Below, piece after piece: positions 18,193 to 27,024 of a stretch of DNA of 43,159 bases. A program made the translations under genes and the position numbers. Origin of the DNA: Gammaproteobacteria bacterium (GTDB lineage: Bacteria > Pseudomonadota > Gammaproteobacteria > Pseudomonadales > Oleiphilaceae). Below the pieces are notes generated by a model. The model searched no databases. It had not been told where the DNA came from and saw only the letters and a program-made list of their open reading frames with translations. Numbering within the stretch: position 1 is the stretch's first letter; each line of letters opens with the position of its first letter. The DNA lies in NCBI GenBank assembly GCA_002747055.1, contig PDSQ01000038.1:1-43159 (forward strand). The letters run 5' to 3'.

Positions 18193-19296
18193 ATGTCGTG
18201 CGATTTTCGCGCCCTGGCCAACGCAGGTGTTCAAAAGATTAGCCCCTATGTGCCGGGTAAGCCTGAAGATGAGTTACAGCGAGAGCTAGGGTTGGAGCGA
18301 ATTGTCAAGTTGGCCAGCAATGAAAACCCGCTCGGTCCGAGCCAGAAGGTGCGCGATGCAGTTTCGGCGAAACTGGCTGATATCGGTCGTTACCCGGATG
18401 GAAGTGGTTTTGAACTGAAGCAAGCATTGGCCAGTCATCTTGGTGTGCCGGAAGGTTCGATCACCTTGGGCAATGGTTCAAATGATGTTCTGGATCTTAT
18501 TGCCAGGAGTTATTGTGGTGCCGGCGATGAAATCGTCTTTTCTGAGTATGCGTTCGCTGTTTACCCGTTGGTCACTCTTGCAGCAGGCGCTACTCCGGTT
18601 GTCGCCAGGGCGAAGGGCTGGGCGCACGATCTTTCCGCGATAGAAGCCAATATGTCAGACCGAACCCGCCTGGTTTTTATTGCCAATCCGAACAATCCAA
18701 CCGGTACCTGGATTAGTATTAGCGAGCTGAAGGCATTTCTGGATCGGGTACCGGAGCATATTGTCGTGGTATTGGATGAAGCGTATTTTGAGTATGTTTC
18801 TGAAAGCGACTACCCTAATGGCGTCACCTTATTGAAAAACTATGAAAACCTGATCGTAACCAGAACTTTTTCCAAGGCCTTGGGGTTGGCCTCGTTGAGG
18901 GTGGGCTTTGCATTGAGTAATTTGGCGATAGCTGATGTGTTGAATCGGGTAAGGCATCCCTTCAATGTCAATACAATGGCCCAAGTCGCGGCGGTTACGG
19001 TGTTGAGCGACACCGTGTATTTGCAAAAATCCATTGCAATCAATAAAGCGGGCCTTGAACAGTTGGCCAAAGGATTCGGCGGATTGGGGCTTGACTTTAT
19101 TCCCTCCGTTGGCAATTTTATTGCCGTAGATGTCGGTGACAATGCAGATACTGTTTATCAGTCTTTGTTGCAGCAGGGGGTCATTGTTCGTTCAGTGGCG
19201 AATTATCAAATGCCTCGCCACCTTCGCGTAAGCGTTGGATTGGAGGCAGAAAATGATTTTATGCTTAGGGCACTGGCAAGATCGCTGAAAAAATAA
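18193..19296 (+). CDS. hisC: Histidinol-phosphate/aromatic aminotransferase
   Basis: 367 residues from the ATG at 18193, with AAAGG 7 bases upstream; the longer frame from 18079 is unlikely. It is a PLP-dependent fold-I aminotransferase of the HisC family. The PLP lysine is Lys228 in TRTFSKALGLASLRVG. Other family signatures are KLASNENPLGPS, NPNNPTG and VVLDEAYFEY. Because it lies between pheA and tyrA-aroA, not in a his operon, it probably serves as an aromatic amino acid aminotransferase, like the hisC2 copy in pseudomonads, perhaps besides histidine synthesis. About 100 bases separate it from pheA. Confidence 0.92.
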   Translation: MSCDFRALANAGVQKISPYVPGKPEDELQRELGLERIVKLASNENPLGPSQKVRDAVSAKLADIGRYPDGSGFELKQALASHLGVPEGSITLGNGSNDVLDLIARSYCGAGDEIVFSEYAFAVYPLVTLAAGATPVVARAKGWAHDLSAIEANMSDRTRLVFIANPNNPTGTWISISELKAFLDRVPEHIVVVLDEAYFEYVSESDYPNGVTLLKNYENLIVTRTFSKALGLASLRVGFALSNLAIADVLNRVRHPFNVNTMAQVAAVTVLSDTVYLQKSIAINKAGLEQLAKGFGGLGLDFIPSVGNFIAVDVGDNADTVYQSLLQQGVIVRSVANYQMPRHLRVSVGLEAENDFMLRALARSLKK

Positions 19297-19298
19297 AG

Positions 19299-19319
19299 CC
19301 TGACGGACCCGCCGTCAGG
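19299..19319. terminator. Strong hairpin after hisC (T tract only on the minus strand)
   Basis: Perfect 8-bp stem CCTGACGG/CCGTCAGG with a 5-base loop starts two bases after the hisC stop. On the plus strand it is followed by GTAAAAAAA, not T. On the minus strand it is followed by CTTTATTTTTT. It could therefore stop antisense transcription, while on the sense mRNA it more likely acts as a 3' stabilising or pausing structure. Confidence 0.45.
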
Positions 19320-19403
19320 GTAAAAAAACGGGTGAAGTAAGCGAAGCGTGTTATTTAAAGCCTAGTGTTGACCTTATGAACTTCTTGGAACAGGCCTTGG
19401 AAT

Positions 19404-21611
19404 ATGCCAGAAATTAACGTCGTGTCGGTAATCGGGCTAGGCTTGATAGGCGGGTCTTTGGCCAAGAGGCTTCGTGAAAAAAGGTTTGCGAAGGAGGTGG
19501 TTGGCTTCGATATTCGCCCGGGTGAAACAGAGCTTGGTTTGCAAAATGGAGTGATTGATCGAATCGCTACCAGCTATCAGGATGCGGTTCGTTCGGCTGA
19601 TCTACTCGTTATGGCCGTGCCGGTTCGGGCCGTTGACTCTTTACTTCGAGAACTACACCCCTGGTTGGCTGATTCTACGGTATTTACCGATGTGGGAAGT
19701 GTGAAAGGTGCCGTTATCTACACTGTCGAATCGATTTGGGGTGATGTGCCAGAGAACTTCATACCCGGCCATCCGATCGCCGGATCGGAAAAAAGCGGCG
19801 TTTTAGCCGCCAACGCCTCACTGTTCGAGCATCATAAAACCATTTTAACGCCGCTCGCCTCCGCTTCACCCGCTGCCTACAATATGGTGGCCACCATGTG
19901 GGAAACGGTGGGGGCGGAAGTGCTGAAGATGGATTTTGTGAAGCATGATGAAGTGCTCGCGGCGACGAGTCATTTACCTCATTTGCTGGCCTTTTCGTTA
20001 GTTGATACCTTGGCCGGGGAAGATGACAACAAAGAGATTTTTCGTTATGCGGCCGGTGGTTTTCGTGATTTTACCCGTATTGCTGCCAGTGATCCTGTGA
20101 TGTGGCACGATGTCTTTTTGTCCAATCGAGAGGCGGTTCTGAAAGTGTTGTCTCATTTTAGTGAAGACCTGGATAAATTGGCGGAGGCGATACGAAACGG
20201 AGATAGTCAAATGCTGATGGGCGTATTCACCCGCGCTAAAGCTGCTCGTGAACATTTTACCAAACTGCTGGAAAAGAAATCCTATACCGCTATGAATACC
20301 AATGAAATAACCTTTATCGTTAACCGTTCGGTCGGTTTGTCCGGTGATATCCGGGTGCCAGGAGATAAGTCTATTTCTCATCGCGCAATTATGTTGGGAG
20401 CCTTGTCTGAAGGGGAAACGGAAGTGTCTGGTTTTCTGGAAGGGGAAGATGCGCTGGCGACTTTGCAGGCTTTTCGCGATATGGGGGTGGTGATTGAAGG
20501 ACCGGTTGATGGCGCAGTCAAAATCTATGGTGTCGGTATGAATGGCTTAAAGCGACCTCCGGGCGCTTTATACTTGGGTAACTCTGGCACCTCGATGCGT
20601 TTGCTGGCGGGTTTGCTGGCGGCTCAGCCGTTTGCTAGTGAATTGTGCGGCGATGATTCCCTGACCAAGCGGCCAATGGTGCGCGTGGCCAAACCTTTGC
20701 GTGAGATGGGCGCGCATATTGAAACGGCTGAAAATGGTTGTCCGCCGATTGAGATAAAACGAGCCGGCCAGTTGCGAGGCTTTCATTATTCCATGCCAGT
20801 GGCCAGCGCCCAGGTTAAATCCTGTCTGTTGTTGGCCGGTTTGTATGCCGATGGTGAAACGGTGGTGACAGAGCCTGTGCCGACCCGGGATCATACGGAA
20901 CGAATGCTGGAAGGGTTTGGTTATTCAGTTAACAGACGAGGCAACATGGTTTCGGTCAACGGGGGTGGTACATTGACTGGAACCAAAATTGATATTCCTG
21001 CTGATATTTCTTCCGCTGCGTTTTTCCTGGTGGCGGCCTCGATTACTCCTGGTTCTGATCTGACCCTGCGTCATGTCGGCGTCAACCCGACGCGCACTGG
21101 TGTCATCACGATTCTTCGGCTTATGGGTGGCCACATTGAGCTGATCAACGAAAGGGAAGCGGGCGGCGAGCCGGTAGCCGATATTCGGGTTCGCTATGCT
21201 CCGCTACAGGGAATCACTGTTCCCCGGAGTCTTGTGCCCCTCGCTATTGATGAATTTCCTGTTTTATTTATCGCGGCCTGTTGTGCTTCCGGCACCACCA
21301 CCTTATCTGGGGCGGAAGAGCTGCGAGTGAAGGAAAGCGATCGCATTCAGGCAATGGCGGATGGTTTGAAAAAAGTGGGGGTGACAACTCAGGTAAAACC
21401 GGATGGTATCGTTATTGAAGGTGGCCAAAGATTCAAGGGTGGCGAGGTCAGCAGCTTGGGTGACCACCGTATTGCGATGGCCTTTGCTGTGGCCGGTTTG
21501 CGATCTGAGGCCGAGATTGTAATTCGAGATTGTGCCAATGTGGCGACGTCGTTTCCCAATTTCGTTGAGCTTGCCAGGCGTGTCGGTTTTAATTTGAGGT
21601 CGGAGTCTTAA
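19404..21611 (+). CDS. tyrA-aroA: Fused prephenate dehydrogenase/EPSP synthase
   Basis: 735-residue fusion. Residues 1 to ~290 are a TyrA dehydrogenase with the NAD-binding motif GLGLIGGSLAKRL near residue 11, GHPIAGSE and a C-terminal helical domain. From about residue 297 an EPSP synthase begins, with PGDKSISHRA (Lys322), GNSGTSMRLL, SAQVKS, RDHTE and NPTR. The four short motifs GDKS, SAQVK, RDHTE and NPTR are those used to define class II EPSP synthases, the glyphosate-tolerant type. The fusion is known in pseudomonads and relatives. It links a shikimate-pathway step with the tyrosine branch in one chain. cmk follows after 4 bases. Confidence 0.95.
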   Translation: MPEINVVSVIGLGLIGGSLAKRLREKRFAKEVVGFDIRPGETELGLQNGVIDRIATSYQDAVRSADLLVMAVPVRAVDSLLRELHPWLADSTVFTDVGSVKGAVIYTVESIWGDVPENFIPGHPIAGSEKSGVLAANASLFEHHKTILTPLASASPAAYNMVATMWETVGAEVLKMDFVKHDEVLAATSHLPHLLAFSLVDTLAGEDDNKEIFRYAAGGFRDFTRIAASDPVMWHDVFLSNREAVLKVLSHFSEDLDKLAEAIRNGDSQMLMGVFTRAKAAREHFTKLLEKKSYTAMNTNEITFIVNRSVGLSGDIRVPGDKSISHRAIMLGALSEGETEVSGFLEGEDALATLQAFRDMGVVIEGPVDGAVKIYGVGMNGLKRPPGALYLGNSGTSMRLLAGLLAAQPFASELCGDDSLTKRPMVRVAKPLREMGAHIETAENGCPPIEIKRAGQLRGFHYSMPVASAQVKSCLLLAGLYADGETVVTEPVPTRDHTERMLEGFGYSVNRRGNMVSVNGGGTLTGTKIDIPADISSAAFFLVAASITPGSDLTLRHVGVNPTRTGVITILRLMGGHIELINEREAGGEPVADIRVRYAPLQGITVPRSLVPLAIDEFPVLFIAACCASGTTTLSGAEELRVKESDRIQAMADGLKKVGVTTQVKPDGIVIEGGQRFKGGEVSSLGDHRIAMAFAVAGLRSEAEIVIRDCANVATSFPNFVELARRVGFNLRSES

Positions 21612-21615
21612 TTGT

Positions 21616-22302
21616 ATGGCTACTCAGGATTTCTCAGCGCCAATTGTGACAATTGACGGACCCAGTGGCGCTGGTAAGGGTACTATCGCTCAAATGCTGG
21701 CGAGGAAACTGGGATGGCATTTGTTGGATAGCGGAGCCCTGTATCGGCTTACCGGGCTGAATGCAGTTAAAAGCGGTATCGCTCTGGATGATGTCCCAGC
21801 ATTGATCGAACTTTGTTTGCGACTGGATGTGGCTTTTACACCTGGCCAGGATGGGGAACCGACCCAGGTGTTGCTGTCGGGGCAGGATGTGACATCGGAG
21901 TTACGTACGGAAGTCAATGGTGAAAGGGCCTCTGTCGTTGCTGCAATACCCGAGGTGCGAGATGCGCTTCTGCAACGTCAGAGAGATTTCCAGCAGAGGC
22001 CGGGATTGGTGGCCGATGGCAGGGATATGGGGACGGTTGTCTTCCCTGAGGCAACACTGAAATTTTACTTGACCGCGTCGGCGCAAGCCCGTGCGGAGCG
22101 AAGATTTAACCAGTTGAAAGCCGGGGGGGGGAGTGTTAGAATCTCCGCCCTCCTAAAAGACATCCAGGCTCGCGACGAGCGAGATATGAATCGTTCTACT
22201 TCGCCTTTAAGGCCCGCAGAAGATGCGATAGAGATGGATACGACCGGAATGACGGTAAGTGCTGTGTTCGATAAGGTGCTGAAAACAATAGGCAGAACCT
22301 GA
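21616..22302 (+). CDS. cmk: Cytidylate kinase
   Basis: 228 residues. It phosphorylates CMP and dCMP with ATP. The P-loop GPSGAGKG lies at residues 15-22. Further family motifs are LDSGALYRL, VADGRDMGTVVFP, and a LID-like segment with KDIQARDERDMNRS. Length matches E. coli Cmk (227). It starts 4 bases after tyrA-aroA and is co-transcribed with it. A run of nine G (22133-22141) in the coding region encodes Gly-Gly-Gly within the AGGGS stretch and is a likely slippage site. Confidence 0.96.
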   Translation: MATQDFSAPIVTIDGPSGAGKGTIAQMLARKLGWHLLDSGALYRLTGLNAVKSGIALDDVPALIELCLRLDVAFTPGQDGEPTQVLLSGQDVTSELRTEVNGERASVVAAIPEVRDALLQRQRDFQQRPGLVADGRDMGTVVFPEATLKFYLTASAQARAERRFNQLKAGGGSVRISALLKDIQARDERDMNRSTSPLRPAEDAIEMDTTGMTVSAVFDKVLKTIGRT

Positions 22303-22496
22303 GGTAAACATGGTCGACTGGTTAGGAGCGTGTCAATCGGGCTGAACATGTAACGGCATCCAGCTGGTTGGTGTTGGCCGTTTGCACAAATCATTTTGTC
22401 TTGGAATGGAAAAGCCAGATAAGTCCAGGCAATGACAATTAATTACCCCGTTTCTTCTGGCAGACGGCTAGTAAAATATGTTTAACAGGATAAATA
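22303..22496 (+). promoter_or_regulatory. cmk-rpsA intergenic region
   Basis: About 190 bases where the rpsA promoters and leader are expected. A TAAAAT at 22471-22476 is a possible -10. No strong -35 is evident. AGGA upstream of the ATG provides the ribosome-binding site. Confidence 0.3.
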
Positions 22497-24173
22497 ATGA
22501 GCGAGAGCTTTGCGGAACTTTTTGAAGAGAGTTTAAGAGAACTGGACATGAAACCCGGTTCCATTATCACCGGTGAAATAATCGATATCGATAACGATTG
22601 GGTAACGGTCAATGCCGGCTTGAAGTCTGAGGGGGTGATCCCTGTCGAGCAGTTTTACAACGATGCTGGCGAGCTTGCGCTGAACATCGGTGATGTAGTT
22701 CAGGTCGCCCTGGACGCGGTAGAAGATGGCTTTGGTGAAACCAGACTGTCTCGTGAAAAAGCGAAAAGAGCGGAAGCCTGGAAAGAGCTTGAAAAGGCAT
22801 GCGAAGCAGAAGAAATTGTTCATGGTATTATCAATGGCAAGGTCAAGGGTGGATTTACAGTCGATGTTGCCGGAATTCGAGCATTCTTGCCCGGTTCATT
22901 GGTTGATGTAAGGCCGGTTCGTGATACCAGCCATCTGGAAGGCAAAGAGCTTGAGTTCAAGGTGATCAAACTGGATCAGAAGCGCAACAACGTGGTGGTT
23001 TCCAGGCGTTCCGTTCTTGAAGCGGAAAACAGTGCCGAGCGTGATGCATTGTTGGCAGCACTGACCGAAGGTATGGAAGTGAAAGGTATCGTCAAGAATC
23101 TGACTGACTACGGTGCCTTTGTCGATTTGGGTGGCGTTGACGGATTGCTCCACATTACGGATATGGCTTGGAAGCGCATTAAGCATCCCAGTGAAATTGT
23201 CAGCGTGGGTGACGAAATCAACGTGAAAGTGCTCAAGTTTGACCGTGAAAGAAATCGTGTTTCTTTAGGTCTGAAGCAGTTGGGCGAAGATCCATGGGTA
23301 CAAATCAAGATTCGCTACCCGGAAAACACGCGAGTGACCGCACGCGTCACTAACTTGACTGATTACGGTTGTTTTGCTGAGTTGGAAGAGGGTGTCGAAG
23401 GCTTGGTTCACGTGTCCGAAATGGATTGGACCAACAAGAATATTCATCCATCCAAGGTAGTGCAAGTTGGCGATGAAATAGAAGTCATGGTGTTGGACAT
23501 CGATGAAGAGAGAAGAAGAATTTCTCTGGGTATCAAGCAGTGTCAGGTTAACCCGTGGGAAGAATTCTCGTCACGATTCAACAAGAGCGACCGAATTTCC
23601 GGCAAGATCAAGTCTATTACTGACTTTGGTATCTTCATTGGTCTGGATGGTGGTATCGATGGGTTGGTTCATTTGTCTGATATCTCCTGGAATGAAGCTG
23701 GTGAAGAAGCGGTCAGAAAGTATAAGAAGGGTGACGAGATTGATACCGTTATTCTTTCGGTAGACCCTGAAAGAGAACGTATTTCTCTCGGTATCAAGCA
23801 GTTGGATCGTGACCCATTCGCCGAGTTTGTGCAAGAGAATGACAAGGGCGCGGTTGTGACTGGTAAGGTGACTTCGGTAGACGCGAAATCTGCTACTGTC
23901 AGGTTGGCTGACGATGTCGAGGCTATGCTCAAGGCATCTGAGATCAGCCGTGATCGTGTCGAGGATGCGCGCAACGTGTTGAGGGAAGGCGATGACGTTG
24001 AAGCAAAAATTATCAGTATCGATCGTAAGAACCGTATTATCAGCTTGTCTGTGAAGTCTAAAGACGTTGATGACGAGAAGCAGGCGATGAAAGATGTCAA
24101 GGAGAAACAGGTTGAGTCTGCCGGACCGACTACCATCGGTGATCTGATCAAAGAGCAAATGCAAAACCGGTAA
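22497..24173 (+). CDS. rpsA: 30S ribosomal protein S1
   Basis: 558 residues, as in E. coli (557). It binds mRNA at the 30S platform and helps initiation on structured leaders. Six S1 OB-fold domains are visible: two divergent N-terminal ones for ribosome binding and four regular ones, each with a G-x-V-x-x-(L/I)-T-D-(Y/F)-G segment ([39 protein letters not shown]) and an ISLGIKQ end. The gene order cmk-rpsA-ihfB is conserved in gammaproteobacteria. An intrinsic terminator follows. Confidence 0.98.
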   Translation: MSESFAELFEESLRELDMKPGSIITGEIIDIDNDWVTVNAGLKSEGVIPVEQFYNDAGELALNIGDVVQVALDAVEDGFGETRLSREKAKRAEAWKELEKACEAEEIVHGIINGKVKGGFTVDVAGIRAFLPGSLVDVRPVRDTSHLEGKELEFKVIKLDQKRNNVVVSRRSVLEAENSAERDALLAALTEGMEVKGIVKNLTDYGAFVDLGGVDGLLHITDMAWKRIKHPSEIVSVGDEINVKVLKFDRERNRVSLGLKQLGEDPWVQIKIRYPENTRVTARVTNLTDYGCFAELEEGVEGLVHVSEMDWTNKNIHPSKVVQVGDEIEVMVLDIDEERRRISLGIKQCQVNPWEEFSSRFNKSDRISGKIKSITDFGIFIGLDGGIDGLVHLSDISWNEAGEEAVRKYKKGDEIDTVILSVDPERERISLGIKQLDRDPFAEFVQENDKGAVVTGKVTSVDAKSATVRLADDVEAMLKASEISRDRVEDARNVLREGDDVEAKIISIDRKNRIISLSVKSKDVDDEKQAMKDVKEKQVESAGPTTIGDLIKEQMQNR

Positions 24174-24235
24174 AACGGTTAGTGTATACTTCAGGCCGAT
24201 ATGACCGATTAGAAAGTCTGCTGGTCAATAAATAA

Positions 24236-24261
24236 ACGGGTGATTTGCGCCCGTTTTTTTT
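24236..24261 (+). terminator. Intrinsic terminator of rpsA
   Basis: Stem ACGGGTG/CGCCCGT (one G-T pair) with a 5-base loop, followed by eight T. It lies 63 bases after the rpsA stop and separates it from ihfB. Confidence 0.85.
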
Positions 24262-24319
24262 GTATTTTTATAATAACTTGTCTAAACTCCTGATAATAAA
24301 AACGAAATAGGACTTTTAC

Positions 24320-24616
24320 ATGACTAAGTCAGAGTTGGTTGAGATTATCGCAGCGAAGCAGTCTCAATTAAATATCAAAGATATCGAACTCGCAGTAAAA
24401 ACGGTTATCGAGCAAATGTCTCAGGCGCTTTCTCAAGGGCACCGTATCGAAATTAGGGGGTTTGGTAGTTTCTCCCTGCATTATCGTGCTCCCAGAACGG
24501 GCAGAAATCCAAAGACAGGCGATGCCGTTCAGTTAGGCGCCAAATATGTGCCGCACTTCAAGCCTGGTAAGGAATTACGAGAACAAGTCAACGATAGCCT
24601 GAAAAAAGGCTACTAA
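24320..24616 (+). CDS. ihfB: Integration host factor subunit beta
   Basis: 98 residues with the HU/IHF fold. The beta-ribbon arm contains [13 protein letters not shown], with the proline that intercalates at DNA kinks, and [13 protein letters not shown] precedes it. It pairs with IhfA to bend DNA sharply, which matters for replication, recombination and sigma-54 promoters such as the one proposed at 41239. It is placed after rpsA as usual, beyond a terminator, so it likely has its own promoter (a TATAAT lies at 24269-24274). Confidence 0.97.
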   Translation: MTKSELVEIIAAKQSQLNIKDIELAVKTVIEQMSQALSQGHRIEIRGFGSFSLHYRAPRTGRNPKTGDAVQLGAKYVPHFKPGKELREQVNDSLKKGY

Positions 24617-24765
24617 CCGCTTTACGCTGAGCTCACTCCCTGCGATAAAAACCGATCGAGCCCAGCACCAGGTATTCATTTATTTTGTCTGTCAATGTAT
24701 CATGTCGAGACATTACGAAATCCTAGTTTATTCGGAAACGTTTATTTCTTGAGAAGGTGGTCTAC

Positions 24766-25065
24766 ATGGTACTGTTGAAACGGCTTATACTCGCAGCCTT
24801 GGTTCTTGTTGTTCTTGTTTATGGTGTGATGTTTTCGGTCAATAACAATCAAGCCGTTGTCCTGGATTTATGGTTGATAAAACTGCCTCCTATCTGGATT
24901 TCCTTTCTGATTATCGGTTCCTTTGTAGCAGGTGGTGTGCTTGGTGTCTTTATTTCTTTATTCAGTATCGTCAAGTCTGACACTCAAAAGCGAATTCTCA
25001 AAAGAAAAATCACTAAAATCGAGAAAGATCTACAGGGCTCGAAAGAACTTACTTCCGGCGTGTGA
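24766..25065 (+). CDS. lapA: LapA-domain inner-membrane protein
   Basis: 99 residues from the ATG at 24766, preceded by AGAAGGTGG; an upstream GTG at 24757 overlaps that ribosome-binding site. Two hydrophobic helices (residues ~5-25 and ~43-67) flank a short periplasmic segment with NNNQAVVLDLWLIKLP, as in LapA/YciS (DUF1049) proteins. A basic C-terminal coiled tail follows. In E. coli LapA works with LapB to control LpxC turnover and thus LPS synthesis. Here lapB is not between this gene and pyrF, where E. coli has it. Confidence 0.8.
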   Translation: MVLLKRLILAALVLVVLVYGVMFSVNNNQAVVLDLWLIKLPPIWISFLIIGSFVAGGVLGVFISLFSIVKSDTQKRILKRKITKIEKDLQGSKELTSGV

Positions 25066-25109
25066 CAGAATTTCTGTTTGTCTTGTTTCTTTGTATCATT
25101 TCCTTTTTT

Positions 25110-25168
25110 GCAGCTGCTTGTGCAGCTGCCGTTTCCGAGAGCAGCAACCGAGTTGCCGTTTTTTTTTG
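25110..25168 (+). terminator. Two hairpins and a T tract between lapA and pyrF
   Basis: The first hairpin is GCAGCTGC-TTGT-GCAGCTGC (25110-25129). The second is GCAAC-CGA-GTTGC (25144-25156), followed by CG and ten T. The second with its T run is a plausible intrinsic terminator. It leaves only ~20 bases to the pyrF start, so it could also attenuate pyrF. Confidence 0.55.
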
Positions 25169-25187
25169 AAATATAGAGCGGTTGACA

Positions 25188-25922
25188 ATGTCAGGTAATA
25201 AAATGCAACAAAAGGATATCAAACGTGTCATAGTGGCGCTCGATTATAACGATATCGAAAAAGCCTGTGCTATTGCGGACAGGTTGGACCCATCCGCTTG
25301 TCGGCTAAAAGTCGGCAAAGAATTGTATACGCGCTGTGGCCCCGTGATTTTGGACCGACTGCATAAAAAAGGATTTGAGGTTTTTTTGGATTTGAAATTT
25401 CATGATATCCCCAATACAACAGCATCGGCGGTAATAGCGGCTGCCGAGCTGGGTGTCTGGATGGTGAATGTTCATGCCAGCGGTGGTAGAGAAATGATGC
25501 AAGAGTGCACGTGCAGATTGTCGGAAAGGTGCTCTGCTGGCTTGACTGTACCTTTGCTTATTGGTGTGACAGTGTTAACCAGTATGGATGAGCGAGAATT
25601 GGAGCAGGTTGGCGTGACGACTGGCATTGATCAGCAGGTGTCGAGGCTCGCCAATCTGGCCAACGACACTGGTCTGGATGGTGTGGTATGTTCAGCCCGA
25701 GAAGCGGCTTCCCTCAGGCAGCAATTAGGCGATGAGTTTAAATTGGTCACTCCGGGTATAAGGCCAAGCTTTGCTGCGGCCAATGATCAAAAGCGTATTG
25801 TCACTCCCGCTGATGCGATTGGAGCTGGCAGTGACTATTTGGTGATAGGTCGACCCATTACGGCGGCAGACGACCCGCTCGAGGCATTGAGTCTTATTGA
25901 GCAGGAGATTCAGCAAATATAA
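25188..25922 (+). CDS. pyrF: Orotidine 5'-phosphate decarboxylase
   Basis: 244 residues from the ATG at 25188; a second in-frame ATG at 25203 is possible. It catalyses the last step of UMP synthesis. TIM-barrel features: IVALDYND at strand 1, the catalytic charged set D68-x-K70-x-x-D73 in [19 protein letters not shown], and [12 protein letters not shown] at the phosphate-binding end. Length is normal. It follows lapA as part of a conserved neighbourhood. An -10-like TATAAT for the next gene starts 38 bases after its stop. Confidence 0.96.
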   Translation: MSGNKMQQKDIKRVIVALDYNDIEKACAIADRLDPSACRLKVGKELYTRCGPVILDRLHKKGFEVFLDLKFHDIPNTTASAVIAAAELGVWMVNVHASGGREMMQECTCRLSERCSAGLTVPLLIGVTVLTSMDERELEQVGVTTGIDQQVSRLANLANDTGLDGVVCSAREAASLRQQLGDEFKLVTPGIRPSFAAANDQKRIVTPADAIGAGSDYLVIGRPITAADDPLEALSLIEQEIQQI

Positions 25923-25959
25923 AATTCGAGATTGTGCTGTGCATCCAGCGTAAATCTTG

Positions 25960-25965
25960 TATAAT
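25960..25965 (+). promoter_or_regulatory. Likely -10 element for the DUF2780 gene
   Basis: Consensus TATAAT, preceded directly by TTG, lies about 57 bases before the next start codon. No good -35 at 16-18 bases is visible. The region between pyrF and the next gene is otherwise empty. Confidence 0.4.
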
Positions 25966-26021
25966 CCCGCACTTTCGATTCTGCCTATTCAGGCTCATTA
26001 ATAGCAAACGCCGAGAGTATT

Positions 26022-26633
26022 ATGAAAAAGAAGTTAATCACTGCCAGTTTACTTTTTAGTTTTGCCTCATTCTCGCATGCAGGCTTTTTCGATTCCTTGT
26101 TTGGAGGCGATGAAGAAAAAACAGCAGCGCAAGAGGAAACCAAGAAAGTGGCGGCTGGAAAGGTTCAGCAAAAACAGCCTGAAGCCACCGGTAACATGAT
26201 GAATTCGGTTGGCGATGTTGCGATGGGGTTGCTACCGACTCTGACAAGCCAGCTGGGAGTGACGGATACTCAAGCCAAGGGTGGCATGGGCTCGCTTATG
26301 CAGTTGGCGAAAAGTACCTTGTCTGCCTCTGAATTCGGACAACTGAGCCAGGGTGTTCCGGGTATGGATACATTATTGGCTGCCGCTCCGGCGCTTTCCG
26401 GAGGTGCGCTGGGAGGTGCGCTGTCCAGCGCCGGTAGTATAGCGTCCGGTCTGGGGGGGCTAGGCCAGATTACCAAGCAGTTTGAAGCCTTAGGATTGAG
26501 CCCCGATATGATGGTGAAGTTCGCTACTATTGCTGTTGGCTACTTTTCAGGCAATGCCGCTTCTGGCGACAGCTCAGGGTCAAGTACAGCCAGTTTACTT
26601 GAAAAAGGATTGTCAGCCGTATTGGGGAAATAA
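26022..26633 (+). CDS. Exported DUF2780-type protein
   Basis: 203 residues with a Sec signal peptide (MKKKLITASLLFSFASF, cleavage after SHA). The mature protein starts with GFFDSLFGGDEEK and a low-complexity Glu/Lys/Gln stretch. A Gly/Ala/Leu-rich domain of ~120 residues follows, with QLGVTDTQAKGGMGSLMQLA and FGQLSQGVPGMDTLL. These match my memory of the DUF2780 (VcgC/VcgE) family, whose function is unknown. It is probably periplasmic. It is likely monocistronic from the promoter just upstream. A weak hairpin (TCTTC-GGGTA-GAAGA, then CTTTT) near 26676-26695 may end its transcript. Confidence 0.7.
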   Translation: MKKKLITASLLFSFASFSHAGFFDSLFGGDEEKTAAQEETKKVAAGKVQQKQPEATGNMMNSVGDVAMGLLPTLTSQLGVTDTQAKGGMGSLMQLAKSTLSASEFGQLSQGVPGMDTLLAAAPALSGGALGGALSSAGSIASGLGGLGQITKQFEALGLSPDMMVKFATIAVGYFSGNAASGDSSGSSTASLLEKGLSAVLGK

Positions 26634-26636
26634 TAG

Positions 26637-27024
26637 TCTCCAAAAAAACAGGAAACGGTGTTCTAGTCTTGCAGTTCTTCGGGTAGAAGACTTTTGACGA
26701 ATTAAACGTCAATCGGGATTTTTTCCAAATTGCCCGGTATTCAACGATAAACCAAACGCTGCACCAACAGTCTGGATCGATGGTCTGCTAATGCGTCGCG
26801 AAGCAGGATGCGATCCAATCTTCAAACTATTGATCATGACGCAGACAATGTCTGGTACTCCGAGAATACCTTTACACAAGAGCTATTATTTGATGGTGAT
26901 CGCCAACTCGTTACGTCTAGTTGGTCTGTTCAGGTTTGATCTCCTGAGTGAATCATACAGGTCAAATACATCTGTCATTAAATATTGCCATTACTAATAT
27001 TGCCATTAAAAGGTTCTATATCTT
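26637..27024. other. Gene-free stretch before the aminotransferase
   Basis: About 390 bases without a recognisable gene. Near its right end the 13-base sequence AATATTGCCATTA occurs twice with a 15-base period (26981-27008), directly before the ribosome-binding site AAAAGG of the next gene. Promoters for the aminotransferase should be here. Confidence 0.4.
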
